Shown: positions 51,701 to 59,987 of the stretch, in pieces | How the letters are laid out: each line of letters starts with the position of its first letter | How positions within the stretch are numbered: the first letter of the stretch is position 1 | Assembly (NCBI GenBank): GCA_002490775.1 | Contig: DKUR01000063.1 | Location: forward strand, 62,001-126,000 | Origin: Lachnospiraceae bacterium UBA7199 | GTDB lineage: Bacteria; Bacillota; Clostridia; Lachnospirales; Lachnospiraceae | Length of the DNA: 64,000 nucleotides | Direction: 5' to 3' | Notes under the pieces: generated by a model | What the model was told of the DNA's origin: nothing | Databases searched by the model: none | Seen by the model: the letters and a program-made list of their open reading frames with translations, nothing else | Translations under genes and position numbers: made by a program

Positions 51701-52726
51701 GTGAAAATTCTTGTGATTTTAACCGGAGGCACAATTGGCAGCCTTATTTCGGAAAATGTGATTAATGTGAAAGAAGGGGCATCTGTCAAATTAATAGAAA
51801 TGTATCAGGAAAAGAATGGAAATGATGTTGAATTTGAAGTGATACAACCTCTCAATATTTTAAGTGAAAACCTGGAACCTTCTTATTGGGAGGTTTTATG
51901 TAACTGCCTTGATCAGGTAGAATTTAGTCAATATCAGGGAATTATCATTACGCATGGTTCTGATACCCTTTCTTATACAGCAGCTATGATGGGGTTATGT
52001 TACAGCCACACAAACATTCCCATTGTGTTAATTGCCAGCAATTATGCCCTGCAGGATGAAAGAAGCAATGGGTTTGCCAATTTTTATCATGCAGTATGTT
52101 TTATGAAAGAAAAGAGGGCAGGTGTTTTTGTTGTTTATCAAAACGATAAACAGGAAAACATTGTTTATTTGGCAACAAGATTAAAAGAAGCAGATACTTA
52201 TTCAGATCAATTTTCCAGTTTTGGAAGAGTGGATTTTGGCAAAGTAACAGAAAACGGATTTTTGGAAATGATTCATAGGCAAAATCCTACATTGCAGGAA
52301 ATGCAGACACCGGCAGCAAAATGGAGAAAAGAAAAATTTCGCTATACAAAAAAAATATTGTTGATTCATTCCTATCCCGGGCTTGATTATAATTGTATTT
52401 CTCTGGATTCCGAAGTTGGCGCAGTGCTGTTTGCCACCTATCATTCCGCAACTGTATGTGGAGGATGCAAACAATGTCCGGTGGAAAAGTTCCTGAAAAA
52501 GTGTAGGGACAAAAGGATTGAAGTTTATGCATGTTCTTTTAAACCAGCAAAAGATTTCTATGCTACCAGCACAGAGCTTTTACGCCAAGGTGTGATACCG
52601 CTTGTCAATATTTCTACGGAAGCAGCTTATGCAAAACTGATTCTTGCGTACAATCAGCCAATAAAAGATAGAGAAGCATTTATGAAAGAAAACATTTTTT
52701 ATGAAATACTTCCTGTTTTAAAATAG
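51701..52726 (+). CDS. Asparaginase-family protein
   Basis: A 341-residue type I asparaginase-like protein. The first catalytic Thr is in LTGGTIGSLIS; the second motif reads IITHGSDTLSYTAAM, with Ser where most enzymes have Thr (HGTDT). The C-terminal domain contains an unusual cysteine-rich stretch, VCGGCKQCPVEKF. The start is GTG, after AAAGGATAAACT. L-asparagine hydrolysis is likely but the altered motif leaves some doubt. It lies between terminators and promoters, separate from the flanking ilv and leu genes. Confidence 0.8.
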   Translation: MKILVILTGGTIGSLISENVINVKEGASVKLIEMYQEKNGNDVEFEVIQPLNILSENLEPSYWEVLCNCLDQVEFSQYQGIIITHGSDTLSYTAAMMGLCYSHTNIPIVLIASNYALQDERSNGFANFYHAVCFMKEKRAGVFVVYQNDKQENIVYLATRLKEADTYSDQFSSFGRVDFGKVTENGFLEMIHRQNPTLQEMQTPAAKWRKEKFRYTKKILLIHSYPGLDYNCISLDSEVGAVLFATYHSATVCGGCKQCPVEKFLKKCRDKRIEVYACSFKPAKDFYATSTELLRQGVIPLVNISTEAAYAKLILAYNQPIKDREAFMKENIFYEILPVLK

Positions 52727-52752
52727 CAGGATAGATAGAAACAAAAATTTAT

Positions 52753-52781
52753 TTCTCAAATTATGAATTCTGTGTTAAAAT
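52753..52781 (+). promoter_or_regulatory. Promoter of leuCD
   Basis: TTCTCA, 17 nt, TAAAAT at 52776-52781, preceded by TGT as an extended -10. Confidence 0.45.
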
Positions 52782-52828
52782 CAAACTTGGTGAATGAATA
52801 TGAAATGAAATATGGGGAGGTAATGAGC

Positions 52829-54094
52829 ATGGGAATGACGATGACTCAGAAAATACTTGCGGCACATGCCGGACTTGATAAAGTGGAAGCAGGGCAGCTT
52901 ATAGAGGCCGATTTAGATCTTGTTTTGGGAAACGATATTACAAGTCCTGTGGCAATTAAAGAAATGGATAAAATGAAGGTAAAAGGTGTTTTTGATAAAG
53001 ATAAGATCGCGCTTGTTCCGGATCATTTTGTTCCCAATAAAGATATAAAATCGGCAGAGCATTGCAAATGTGTGAGGGAATTTGCATACAGAAATGAAAT
53101 TACCAATTATTTTGAAGTGGGCGAGATGGGAATTGAACATGCGCTTTTGCCTGAAAAAGGGCTTACGGTGGCAGGTGATGTGATCATTGGCGCAGATTCC
53201 CATACATGTACTTATGGGGCCTTGGGAGCTTTTTCAACAGGCGTGGGAAGTACGGATATGGCTGCCGGAATGGCTACCGGAAAGGCATGGTTTAAAGTGC
53301 CTGGGGCGATTAAGTTTCACTTGGTTGGAAAGCCTGCAAAATGGGTGAGCGGTAAAGATGTTATTTTACATATCATTGGAATGATCGGTGTTGACGGGGC
53401 CCTTTATAAATCTATGGAATTTACAGGTGAGGGCGTTAAAAATCTGACAATGGACGACCGTTTTACGATTGCTAACATGGCGATTGAGGCTGGTGGAAAA
53501 AATGGGATTTTTCCTGTAGATGACCTTGCAATTTCCTATATGAAGGAACATTCCAAAAAATCTTATACGATTTATGAGGCAGATGAGGACGCAGTTTATG
53601 ATGAGGAGTATACCATTGACTTAAGTACACTTCGTCCAACCATTGCTTTTCCCCATCTTCCTGAGAATACAAAAACGATAGATCAAATTACAGAAGAAAT
53701 TAAGATAGACCAGGTAGTGATCGGTTCCTGTACTAATGGACGGATTGAAGATATGAGGATTGCTGCTGAGGTTTTAAAGGGCAGGCATGTTGCTAAGGGA
53801 ATGCGCTGTATCATTATTCCTGCAACACAGGCTGTTTATCTTCAGGCTATGGAGGAAGGACTTTTAAAAATTTTTGTGGAGGCTGGCGCTGTTGTAAGCA
53901 CCCCTACCTGCGGACCATGTCTCGGTGGATATATGGGCATCCTTGCAGAAGGGGAAAAATGTGTTTCTACAACAAACCGTAATTTTGTAGGGCGTATGGG
54001 ACATGTAAATTCTGCAATTTTTCTTGCAAGCCCTGCCATAGCGGCTGCAAGTGCTGTCACTGGCAAGATTTCCAGCCCTTGTGAGTTTATGTAA
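52829..54094 (+). CDS. leuC: 3-isopropylmalate dehydratase large subunit
   Basis: A 421-residue aconitase-family protein carrying a 4Fe-4S cluster. Motifs are GADSHTCTYGALGAFSTGVG (20 residues), VVIGSCTNGRIEDM and TPTCGPCLGGY, with the three cluster cysteines. It isomerises 2- to 3-isopropylmalate together with LeuD. ATG 52829 (MGMTMTQKILAAHAG) follows GGGGAGG by 8 nt; ATGs at 52763 and 52823 are less well placed. leuD follows after 36 nt. Confidence 0.97.
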   Translation: MGMTMTQKILAAHAGLDKVEAGQLIEADLDLVLGNDITSPVAIKEMDKMKVKGVFDKDKIALVPDHFVPNKDIKSAEHCKCVREFAYRNEITNYFEVGEMGIEHALLPEKGLTVAGDVIIGADSHTCTYGALGAFSTGVGSTDMAAGMATGKAWFKVPGAIKFHLVGKPAKWVSGKDVILHIIGMIGVDGALYKSMEFTGEGVKNLTMDDRFTIANMAIEAGGKNGIFPVDDLAISYMKEHSKKSYTIYEADEDAVYDEEYTIDLSTLRPTIAFPHLPENTKTIDQITEEIKIDQVVIGSCTNGRIEDMRIAAEVLKGRHVAKGMRCIIIPATQAVYLQAMEEGLLKIFVEAGAVVSTPTCGPCLGGYMGILAEGEKCVSTTNRNFVGRMGHVNSAIFLASPAIAAASAVTGKISSPCEFM

Positions 54095-54130
54095 ATTTAA
54101 GAAGAAGTCTGAATATAGAAAGGAAAAAAT

Positions 54131-54619
54131 ATGAAAGCAGCAAAAGGAAATGTATTTAAATACGGAGATAATGTTGACACTGATGTGATCATTCCTGCCA
54201 GATATTTGAATTCATCAGATCCTGCAGAGCTTGCAGCTCATTGCATGGAAGATATTGACAAGGATTTCATTAAAAATGTGAAACAGGGTGATATGATTGT
54301 GGCAGATAAAAATTTTGGCTGCGGCTCCTCCAGAGAGCATGCACCTATTGCAATCAAAGCGGCCGGAGTCAGTTGTGTGATTGCCGAAACCTTCGCAAGA
54401 ATTTTTTACCGGAATGCAATTAATATCGGCCTTCCTATCATTGAATGTCCTGAAGCTTCTAAAGGGATTGAGAATGGGGATGAGGTTTCTGTAGATTTTG
54501 ACACTGGTATAATTAAAAATCTGACAAAAGGAACAGAGTTTAAAGGACAGGCATTTCCTGAATTTATGCAGAAGATCATTGCAGCAGAAGGCCTGATAAA
54601 CTACATTAACCAAAAGTAA
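54131..54619 (+). CDS. leuD: 3-isopropylmalate dehydratase small subunit
   Basis: A 162-residue swivelling domain that completes the LeuCD active site. Motifs are YGDNVDTDVIIPARYLN and FGCGSSREHAPIAIKAAG. Length is normal for the bacterial/archaeal short form. AAAGGAAAAAAT precedes the ATG. Confidence 0.97.
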   Translation: MKAAKGNVFKYGDNVDTDVIIPARYLNSSDPAELAAHCMEDIDKDFIKNVKQGDMIVADKNFGCGSSREHAPIAIKAAGVSCVIAETFARIFYRNAINIGLPIIECPEASKGIENGDEVSVDFDTGIIKNLTKGTEFKGQAFPEFMQKIIAAEGLINYINQK

Positions 54620-54720
54620 CAGTTTCGTTCACAGGATAGACACATTTGCCTGATATGATGTGCTTTGTGAAAGTGTGAAACATAAAAATGAATGATTTAA
54701 TTTGAGGAGGAATTTTCCAA

Positions 54721-55968
54721 ATGTCTAAGAAAGATACGCCTGAAGTAAATACACCCCAGAAGGTTCAGACGAAATATGACCGCAAAATGGAGGCAAGAAA
54801 ACAGCAGAAACTAAAAGAACAGAGGGAAGAAAAAATAACGAAAGCTGTCACTGGGGTTATTGGGATCGGGCTTGTAGCAGTTATTATAATTTCAGTGGCT
54901 GTTTCTATTATCAGTAAAAACAATGCAGTAAATGGAACCTATGTTAAAATCGGAGAGCATGAATTGTCTCAGGTGGAATATGATTACTATTACCAGACTA
55001 CCGTCAATAATTATCTGACCAGCTATGCGTCCATTTTACCTTATTTTGGAGTGGATACATCGGTAGACTTTGACAAGCAGGAATATATGGGAAGCGGTAT
55101 GACTTGGAAAGATATGTTTGATGAGATGACCGTAGAGCAGATCAAGCAGAATAAAGCTATGGTTGATGATGCAAAAAAAACAGGTTTTACCTATGATGCA
55201 ACAGAAGATTATGCAGATTTTGTTAGTAATATAGAACAGGGGGCAGAGTCGTCCGGATTAAGTGTAAAACAGTACTATAAAGATAATTTTGGCGATTATG
55301 CTACTGAAAAGAATATTGAAACCTTTATCAAGGAAAGCTTGTTGGCAGGCGCCTATTATAATGAATTGATAACCCAAAATGCTCCTGCTGAAGATGAGAT
55401 TAAAGCTTATTATGAAGAAAATAAGCAAAGCTATGACAGGGTTAATTATAGAAGCTTTGCTTTTCAGGCAGAAGTAGAAGAAGGCGCCGCAGAAGATGCA
55501 GTTAGTGCAGCAATGGATGAGGCCGAGAAAAAGGCGGATGCAATGCTGAAAGAACGTGAGAATGGTGCAGATTTTGAACAACTTTGTATTGAAAATGCTT
55601 CTGAGGATGTCAAGGCTGATTATGAAGATACGCAGACAGAGCATTGCCTGAGTGAAGGCAGAAATTATTCTGGAATTACTTCCAGTGCTGTAGCAGCATG
55701 GCTTTTTGAAGAGGGGCGTTCGCAGGGTGATCTCACAGTGATCAGAGACGATAATGCCCAGGTATGTTATGTGGTTGAGTTTGCAGAAAGATATTTTGAC
55801 GAAGCTGATAATACAGCAATCTCAAATACAATTGCTAGTCAAAAGGCTGCAGATTATATCAATGGCCTTGTGGAAAATTATCAGGTAGTTGATGTGAAGG
55901 GTGAACTTAAGTATCTGACAATTCCAGAGCAGGATGCAGAAACAGAGCCAATGAATGGCGTAGAATAA
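54721..55968 (+). CDS. Membrane-anchored SurA/parvulin-like foldase
   Basis: A 415-residue protein. A basic cytoplasmic stretch of about 40 residues precedes one membrane segment (TGVIGIGLVAVIIISVAVSI). The extracellular part has a SurA-N-like helical region and a divergent parvulin-like domain (about 250-370), bearing KADAMLKERENGADFEQLC, as in PrsA-type foldases. The tail is acidic. It probably assists folding of secreted proteins outside the membrane. Isomerase residues are not obvious. GAGGAGG precedes the ATG. Confidence 0.75.
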   Translation: MSKKDTPEVNTPQKVQTKYDRKMEARKQQKLKEQREEKITKAVTGVIGIGLVAVIIISVAVSIISKNNAVNGTYVKIGEHELSQVEYDYYYQTTVNNYLTSYASILPYFGVDTSVDFDKQEYMGSGMTWKDMFDEMTVEQIKQNKAMVDDAKKTGFTYDATEDYADFVSNIEQGAESSGLSVKQYYKDNFGDYATEKNIETFIKESLLAGAYYNELITQNAPAEDEIKAYYEENKQSYDRVNYRSFAFQAEVEEGAAEDAVSAAMDEAEKKADAMLKERENGADFEQLCIENASEDVKADYEDTQTEHCLSEGRNYSGITSSAVAAWLFEEGRSQGDLTVIRDDNAQVCYVVEFAERYFDEADNTAISNTIASQKAADYINGLVENYQVVDVKGELKYLTIPEQDAETEPMNGVE

Positions 55969-55983
55969 AGACGGATTTGTATG

Positions 55984-56012
55984 TGGTTAACATAATTTAC
56001 TTATGTTAACCA
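55984..56012. repeat. Perfect 12-bp inverted repeat in a convergent spacer
   Basis: TGGTTAACATAA and TTATGTTAACCA (55984-55995, 56001-56012) flank a 5-nt centre (TTTAC). No T-run follows, so it is not a standard terminator, although a real one lies 12 nt downstream. TTAACCAT recurs at 56031-56038. Confidence 0.7.
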
Positions 56013-56023
56013 TTAGGAAAAGG

Positions 56024-56061
56024 CAGGGACTTAACCATATAAATTTAAGCCCCTGTTTTTT
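56024..56061. terminator. Bidirectional terminator between the foldase and phosphatase genes
   Basis: CAGGG-A-CTTAA (56024-56034) pairs with TTAAG-C-CCCTG (56045-56055) with one mismatch, then TTTTTT. On the other strand the stem is followed by CCTTTTCC. Confidence 0.75.
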
Positions 56062-56844
56062 CTATCCTTCAAAAACAGTTGAAAAGGAACCTGCGGTAGA
56101 AAGAGGTTCTCCTCCTTTAAGGAGATGATGCACATCGCCGATTGCCTGGGCTCTAAAATAAGCTTCTTTTCCCCAGCGTTCTTCACTGGTCAGAACAGTG
56201 ATGGAAGTAGTTGGTAAAAAGATACCATGTACGAGTAATTGAAAGGGTATATTAAGTAAATGGGAAAGAATCACGCAGGTAATGCCAAGATGACAGAAAA
56301 ATACAAGACATGGCGTTCCTGTATCCGGTACATTTCCAAAGGGATTAAAATCAGAAGGGGAAACAGTACTTGTAATAAAGCGTTCTTCAGCGTCAGGCAT
56401 CTGATAATAGTGATTTTTTCGCAGATAGCCATAGGATGCCAGCAGTTCATCCATATTTTGGCATACCGACTGATAGGAGGAAGCAATCATAGGATTTTGA
56501 CTAGGAATTCGGGCATTTACCCACTGATTGATATCCAGCATCAGCGGATCATCACTCCAGCAGGAAGGAACAAAATCCCAAGGAACACCATGCCTGCCGG
56601 TTATAGGATCATTTACAGGGTAGAAAAATTCTTTAATCCAGTCCAATGTTATGGCTGTTCGGTTCATTTTCTTTAAAGTGCATGATGCGGTATCTTTGGC
56701 ACGTCCTAAAGGAGAACAGTAAAATTCTGTTACATTCCATTTACTGATTCTTTCAGCCAAAAGTTCCGCTTCCCGCCAGCCTTTTTCAGTTAATGTATCA
56801 TTTACATAATCAGGTTCACCGTGACGAATAAATATTAGTCTCAT
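56062..56844 (-). CDS. Histidine phosphatase family protein
   Basis: A 260-residue phosphoglycerate-mutase-like protein. The phosphate-binding motif is LIFIRHGEPDY with the catalytic His; the second His is in FFCHLGITCVIL. Residues 30-60 (ERISKWNVTEFYCSPLGRAKDTA, here as CSPLGRAKDTA) complete the pattern. The substrate is unknown. It is longer than the usual 190-220 residues because of an insert around residues 85-150. AAGGAG precedes the ATG on the minus strand. Confidence 0.88.
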   Translation of the reverse strand: MRLIFIRHGEPDYVNDTLTEKGWREAELLAERISKWNVTEFYCSPLGRAKDTASCTLKKMNRTAITLDWIKEFFYPVNDPITGRHGVPWDFVPSCWSDDPLMLDINQWVNARIPSQNPMIASSYQSVCQNMDELLASYGYLRKNHYYQMPDAEERFITSTVSPSDFNPFGNVPDTGTPCLVFFCHLGITCVILSHLLNIPFQLLVHGIFLPTTSITVLTSEERWGKEAYFRAQAIGDVHHLLKGGEPLSTAGSFSTVFEG

Positions 56845-56933
56845 GATAAACTCCTTTCAAAATCATCTAAATGTTTCAGCCAAATCGTAACATAATGAAT
56901 CTGGAAAGTCCAGATATTCCTTGATAAAAGTGC

Positions 56934-56962
56934 TTGAAACGTATGTTCGGCTATGTTAGAAT
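56934..56962 (+). promoter_or_regulatory. Promoter directly before the NusG-II gene
   Basis: TTGAAA, 17 nt, TAGAAT at 56957-56962 with TGT as an extended -10. The start codon is at 56969, where transcription should begin, which suggests a leaderless mRNA. Confidence 0.65.
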
Positions 56963-56968
56963 GATTTT

Positions 56969-57343
56969 ATGAACAAGTTAAAAAAAGATATGATTGTTAT
57001 AATAATTATTTTAATGGCGGCCTTTTTGCTATGGCTGGTTCCTTCCTTTTTTAGGAAAAAAGGACCTGCTCTCGTGAAAGTAATACAGGATGGGCAGGAA
57101 ATAGGGGCTTATTCTCTTTTGGAAGATCAGACAGTTTTTATTCCCTGGGAAAATGAAAATTATAACCTTTTGTTTATCAGCGGCGGGGAGGCGTCTATTT
57201 CTGATGCAGATTGTCCTGATGGTCTATGTGTAAAAGCACGCAGTATTTCAAAGAGTGGTGAGAGTATTATCTGCCTGCCTCATAAGCTGGTAGTACAAAT
57301 AGAATCCAAAGAGGAAGGTGCACTGGATGCAGTCACTTACTGA
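56969..57343 (+). CDS. NusG domain II-containing membrane protein
   Basis: A 124-residue protein with one N-terminal membrane helix (MIVIIIILMAAFLLWLVPSF) and an extracellular NusG-II domain. The domain contains SDADCPDGLCVKARSISKSG (20 residues) and IICLPHKLVVQI. These proteins usually accompany Gx transporter, Rnf or ApbE genes, and here the Gx transporter follows with an overlap. No ribosome binding site lies before the ATG. Confidence 0.9.
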   Translation: MNKLKKDMIVIIIILMAAFLLWLVPSFFRKKGPALVKVIQDGQEIGAYSLLEDQTVFIPWENENYNLLFISGGEASISDADCPDGLCVKARSISKSGESIICLPHKLVVQIESKEEGALDAVTY

Positions 57344-57887
57344 GAAGCAAAAACAAAAATCATCAGATGAAAGAGAACGGGCCCATATAAGCAAAACTGC
57401 TTTTTTGGGGCTTTTACTTGCCTTTGCATTGATTCTATCCTACATAGAGACACTTATTTCCTTTCAAAGTGGAATTCCGGGCATAAAGCTTGGACTGGCT
57501 AATCTTGCTGTAATTCTCAGCCTTTATTTATTTGACTGGAAAGAGGCGCTGCTTATTTCCACTTTAAAGGCACTATTAAGCAGCCTTTTATTTGGAAATT
57601 TGTTTATGATCCTATATTCGCTGGCAGGAGCATGGCTTAGCTGTATTATAATGATTTTGATGAAAAAAAGCGGCTGGTTCCATCTGCCTGTAATCAGCGC
57701 CTCTGGAGGAGTGATGCATAATGTAGGGCAGCTTATTGTTGCGGCGTTTGTAGTAAAAACATATGGAGTTTTATATTATGTGCCCATTCTTATTATTGCA
57801 GGGCTGGTGGTAGGGCTTATTATTGGAGCTGCCGCTTCATTTGTTTTACCCTATATTCAAAATATTGTGAAGAAAGGAGCTTCTTAG
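57327..57887 (+). CDS. Gx transporter family protein (heptaprenyl diphosphate synthase component I-like)
   Basis: A 186-residue membrane protein of the Hpre_diP_synt_I family, related to the S components of ECF transporters. About five membrane segments are seen, with the motif GIPGIKLGLANLAVILSLYL (20 residues) and a conserved HNVGQLIVA. The true function is uncertain, and the name component I is historical. ATG 57327 lies 8 nt after GGAAGG inside the NusG-II gene. ruvA begins 1 nt after its stop. Confidence 0.88.
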   Translation: MQSLTEKQKQKSSDERERAHISKTAFLGLLLAFALILSYIETLISFQSGIPGIKLGLANLAVILSLYLFDWKEALLISTLKALLSSLLFGNLFMILYSLAGAWLSCIIMILMKKSGWFHLPVISASGGVMHNVGQLIVAAFVVKTYGVLYYVPILIIAGLVVGLIIGAAASFVLPYIQNIVKKGAS

Positions 57888-57888
57888 A

Positions 57889-58491
57889 ATGATTGCATTT
57901 GTGAAAGGCAGAATCGATGAAATTACAGAAGAAAATGTTGTTGTAGATATAGGCGGAATCGGTTGTAATGTTAAAATTTCAAGTGAAACAGCGGCGCTTC
58001 TTCCCGGAATTAATGAAGAGGTTAAACTTTACACTTATACCTGCGTCAGAGAAGATTTGTTTCACTTGTATGGTTTTTTGACAAGGGATGACTTGGAAAT
58101 ATTTAAGAAGCTGATTACGGTAAATGGAATCGGACCTAAAGGAGGACTTGCAATTTTATCCGTGATGAGCGCGGACGATTTAAGATTTGCAATTATTGCA
58201 GGGGATGCAGCAGCAATTGCAAAAGCACCGGGGATCGGGAAAAAGACGGCTGAGAGGGTTATTTTAGATTTAAAAGATAAAGTTTCTATAGAAGATACAT
58301 TTGTTTCCAGGGAAATAGCGGATCAAACTGAAAAATCTGTAGATAAACAGGCAAAAAATGAGGCAGTGGAGGCACTTACAGCGTTGGGATATTCTGCTTC
58401 TGACGCCATGCGTGCAGTAAATATGGTTTCATTTGAAGAGGGTATGAGTGTGGAGTCAATTTTGAAACTTGCACTTAAGAATATGTTTTAA
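57889..58491 (+). CDS. ruvA: Holliday junction branch-migration protein RuvA
   Basis: A 200-residue protein. An N-terminal OB fold (MIAFVKGRIDEITEENVVVD) precedes two helix-hairpin-helix motifs (VNGIGPKGGLAILS; APGIGKKTAERVILDL) and a C-terminal domain that contacts RuvB. It recognises the four-way junction. AAAGGAG lies before the ATG. ruvB follows after 21 nt. ruvC is absent, as in most Firmicutes. Confidence 0.97.
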   Translation: MIAFVKGRIDEITEENVVVDIGGIGCNVKISSETAALLPGINEEVKLYTYTCVREDLFHLYGFLTRDDLEIFKKLITVNGIGPKGGLAILSVMSADDLRFAIIAGDAAAIAKAPGIGKKTAERVILDLKDKVSIEDTFVSREIADQTEKSVDKQAKNEAVEALTALGYSASDAMRAVNMVSFEEGMSVESILKLALKNMF

Positions 58492-58512
58492 ATAGTATGG
58501 AGCACAATATCT

Positions 58513-59511
58513 ATGGTTAAAAGAATGATAGAGACCAATTTGCAAGAAGAAGACGTCAAAATGGAAGGAACATTGCGTCCTCAAAAATTAGATGACTATA
58601 TTGGTCAATCAAAGATAAAGGACAGCCTTAAAATATATATAGAAGCAGCCAGGCAAAGAAAGGATTCCTTGGATCATGTTCTTTTTTACGGGCCGCCCGG
58701 GCTTGGAAAAACCACCCTTGCAGGAATTATTGCAAATGAAATGGGGGTTAATATGAAGGTTACCAGCGGGCCGGCAATAGAAAAGCCCGGGGAAATGGCA
58801 GCGATTCTTAATAATCTGCAGGAGGGGGATATTTTGTTTGTGGATGAGATTCACCGGCTGAACCGCCAGGTGGAGGAAGTCCTTTATCCTGCAATGGAAG
58901 ACTTTGTAATTGACATTATGATAGGAAAAGGACCTACAGCCCGCTCCATTCGTCTTGACCTTCCCCACTTTACGCTGGTAGGAGCAACCACCAGAGCCGG
59001 CCTTTTAACAGCACCCCTCCGGGATCGGTTTGGAATTATCCACAGACTTGAATTCTATACGGTGGAGGAACTGCAAACCATCATTATGCATTCAGCCCGA
59101 ATTTTAAATGCGCCGGTTGAGGCAGCGGGGGCAATGGAAATGGCCAAAAGAAGCAGAGGAACGCCAAGACTGGCTAATAGAATATTAAAGCGGGTAAGGG
59201 ATTATGCGCAGGTCAAGCATGATGGAATAATTACAGAGCAGGTCGCCATGACTGCGCTGGACCTGATGGATGTTGACAAAATGGGGCTTGATCATATTGA
59301 TCGGAATATATTGCTCAATATGATTCAGAAGTTTAATGGCGGGCCGGTGGGACTGGATACTCTTGCAGCGGCAATTGGTGAGGATGCAGGGACAATAGAA
59401 GATGTGTATGAACCATATCTTTTAAAGAATGGATTTATTAACCGTACCCCTAGAGGAAGAGTGGCGACAGATCTGGCCTATCATCATTTGGGACTTGAAA
59501 TTCCCGAATAA
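58513..59511 (+). CDS. ruvB: Holliday junction helicase RuvB
   Basis: A 332-residue AAA+ motor. LRPQKLDDYIGQ opens the core, Walker A is GPPGLGKTTLAG, Walker B is LFVDEIHRLNR and sensor 1 is VGATTRAGLL. The C-terminal winged helix has GFINRTPRGRVAT. It drives branch migration with RuvA. ATG 58513 lies 10 nt after GGAG. Confidence 0.98.
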   Translation: MVKRMIETNLQEEDVKMEGTLRPQKLDDYIGQSKIKDSLKIYIEAARQRKDSLDHVLFYGPPGLGKTTLAGIIANEMGVNMKVTSGPAIEKPGEMAAILNNLQEGDILFVDEIHRLNRQVEEVLYPAMEDFVIDIMIGKGPTARSIRLDLPHFTLVGATTRAGLLTAPLRDRFGIIHRLEFYTVEELQTIIMHSARILNAPVEAAGAMEMAKRSRGTPRLANRILKRVRDYAQVKHDGIITEQVAMTALDLMDVDKMGLDHIDRNILLNMIQKFNGGPVGLDTLAAAIGEDAGTIEDVYEPYLLKNGFINRTPRGRVATDLAYHHLGLEIPE

Positions 59512-59582
59512 TCTGATTATAATAGAACTTGTATAGTTGTCCAAAGAGAAACCATATATTTTGTATGTAAAGGGGTGGCCTG

Positions 59583-59987
59583 ATGTCAGTTAAGACGGAT
59601 ACGGAAGTAATTATCGGCGGAAAAGTATTTACGCTGAGTGGATATGAAAGTGAAGAATATCTGCAGAAGGTAGCTTCTTATATTAACAACAAAATGACGG
59701 AATATGGAAAAGTTCAGTCGTTTAAAAGGCAGCCGCTTGACACACAAAATGTTCTTCTTCAACTTAATATTGCAGATGATTATTTTAAAGCCAAAAAGCA
59801 GATCGGGCTGCTGGAAGAAGAAATTCAAGGGAAAGAAAAGGAATTGTACAATTTAAAGCATGAACTGATTGCATCTCAGATCAAATTGGAAAATACAGAG
59901 AAAAATTTAAAGGCGCTTCAATCTGAATTGAATGAAAACGCAAAAAAAATTATCAGACTTGAAACCGAATTAAAAAACAATGGCTGA
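59583..59987 (+). CDS. zapA: Cell division protein ZapA
   Basis: A 134-residue protein. The N-terminal ZapA fold (VIIGGKVFTLSGYESEEYLQ, 20 residues) is followed by a long coiled coil (LLEEEIQGKEKELYNLKHEL, 20 residues). It bundles FtsZ at the division ring. AGGGGTGG precedes the ATG. Its end overlaps the U32 gene by 8 nt. Confidence 0.9.
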   Translation: MSVKTDTEVIIGGKVFTLSGYESEEYLQKVASYINNKMTEYGKVQSFKRQPLDTQNVLLQLNIADDYFKAKKQIGLLEEEIQGKEKELYNLKHELIASQIKLENTEKNLKALQSELNENAKKIIRLETELKNNG

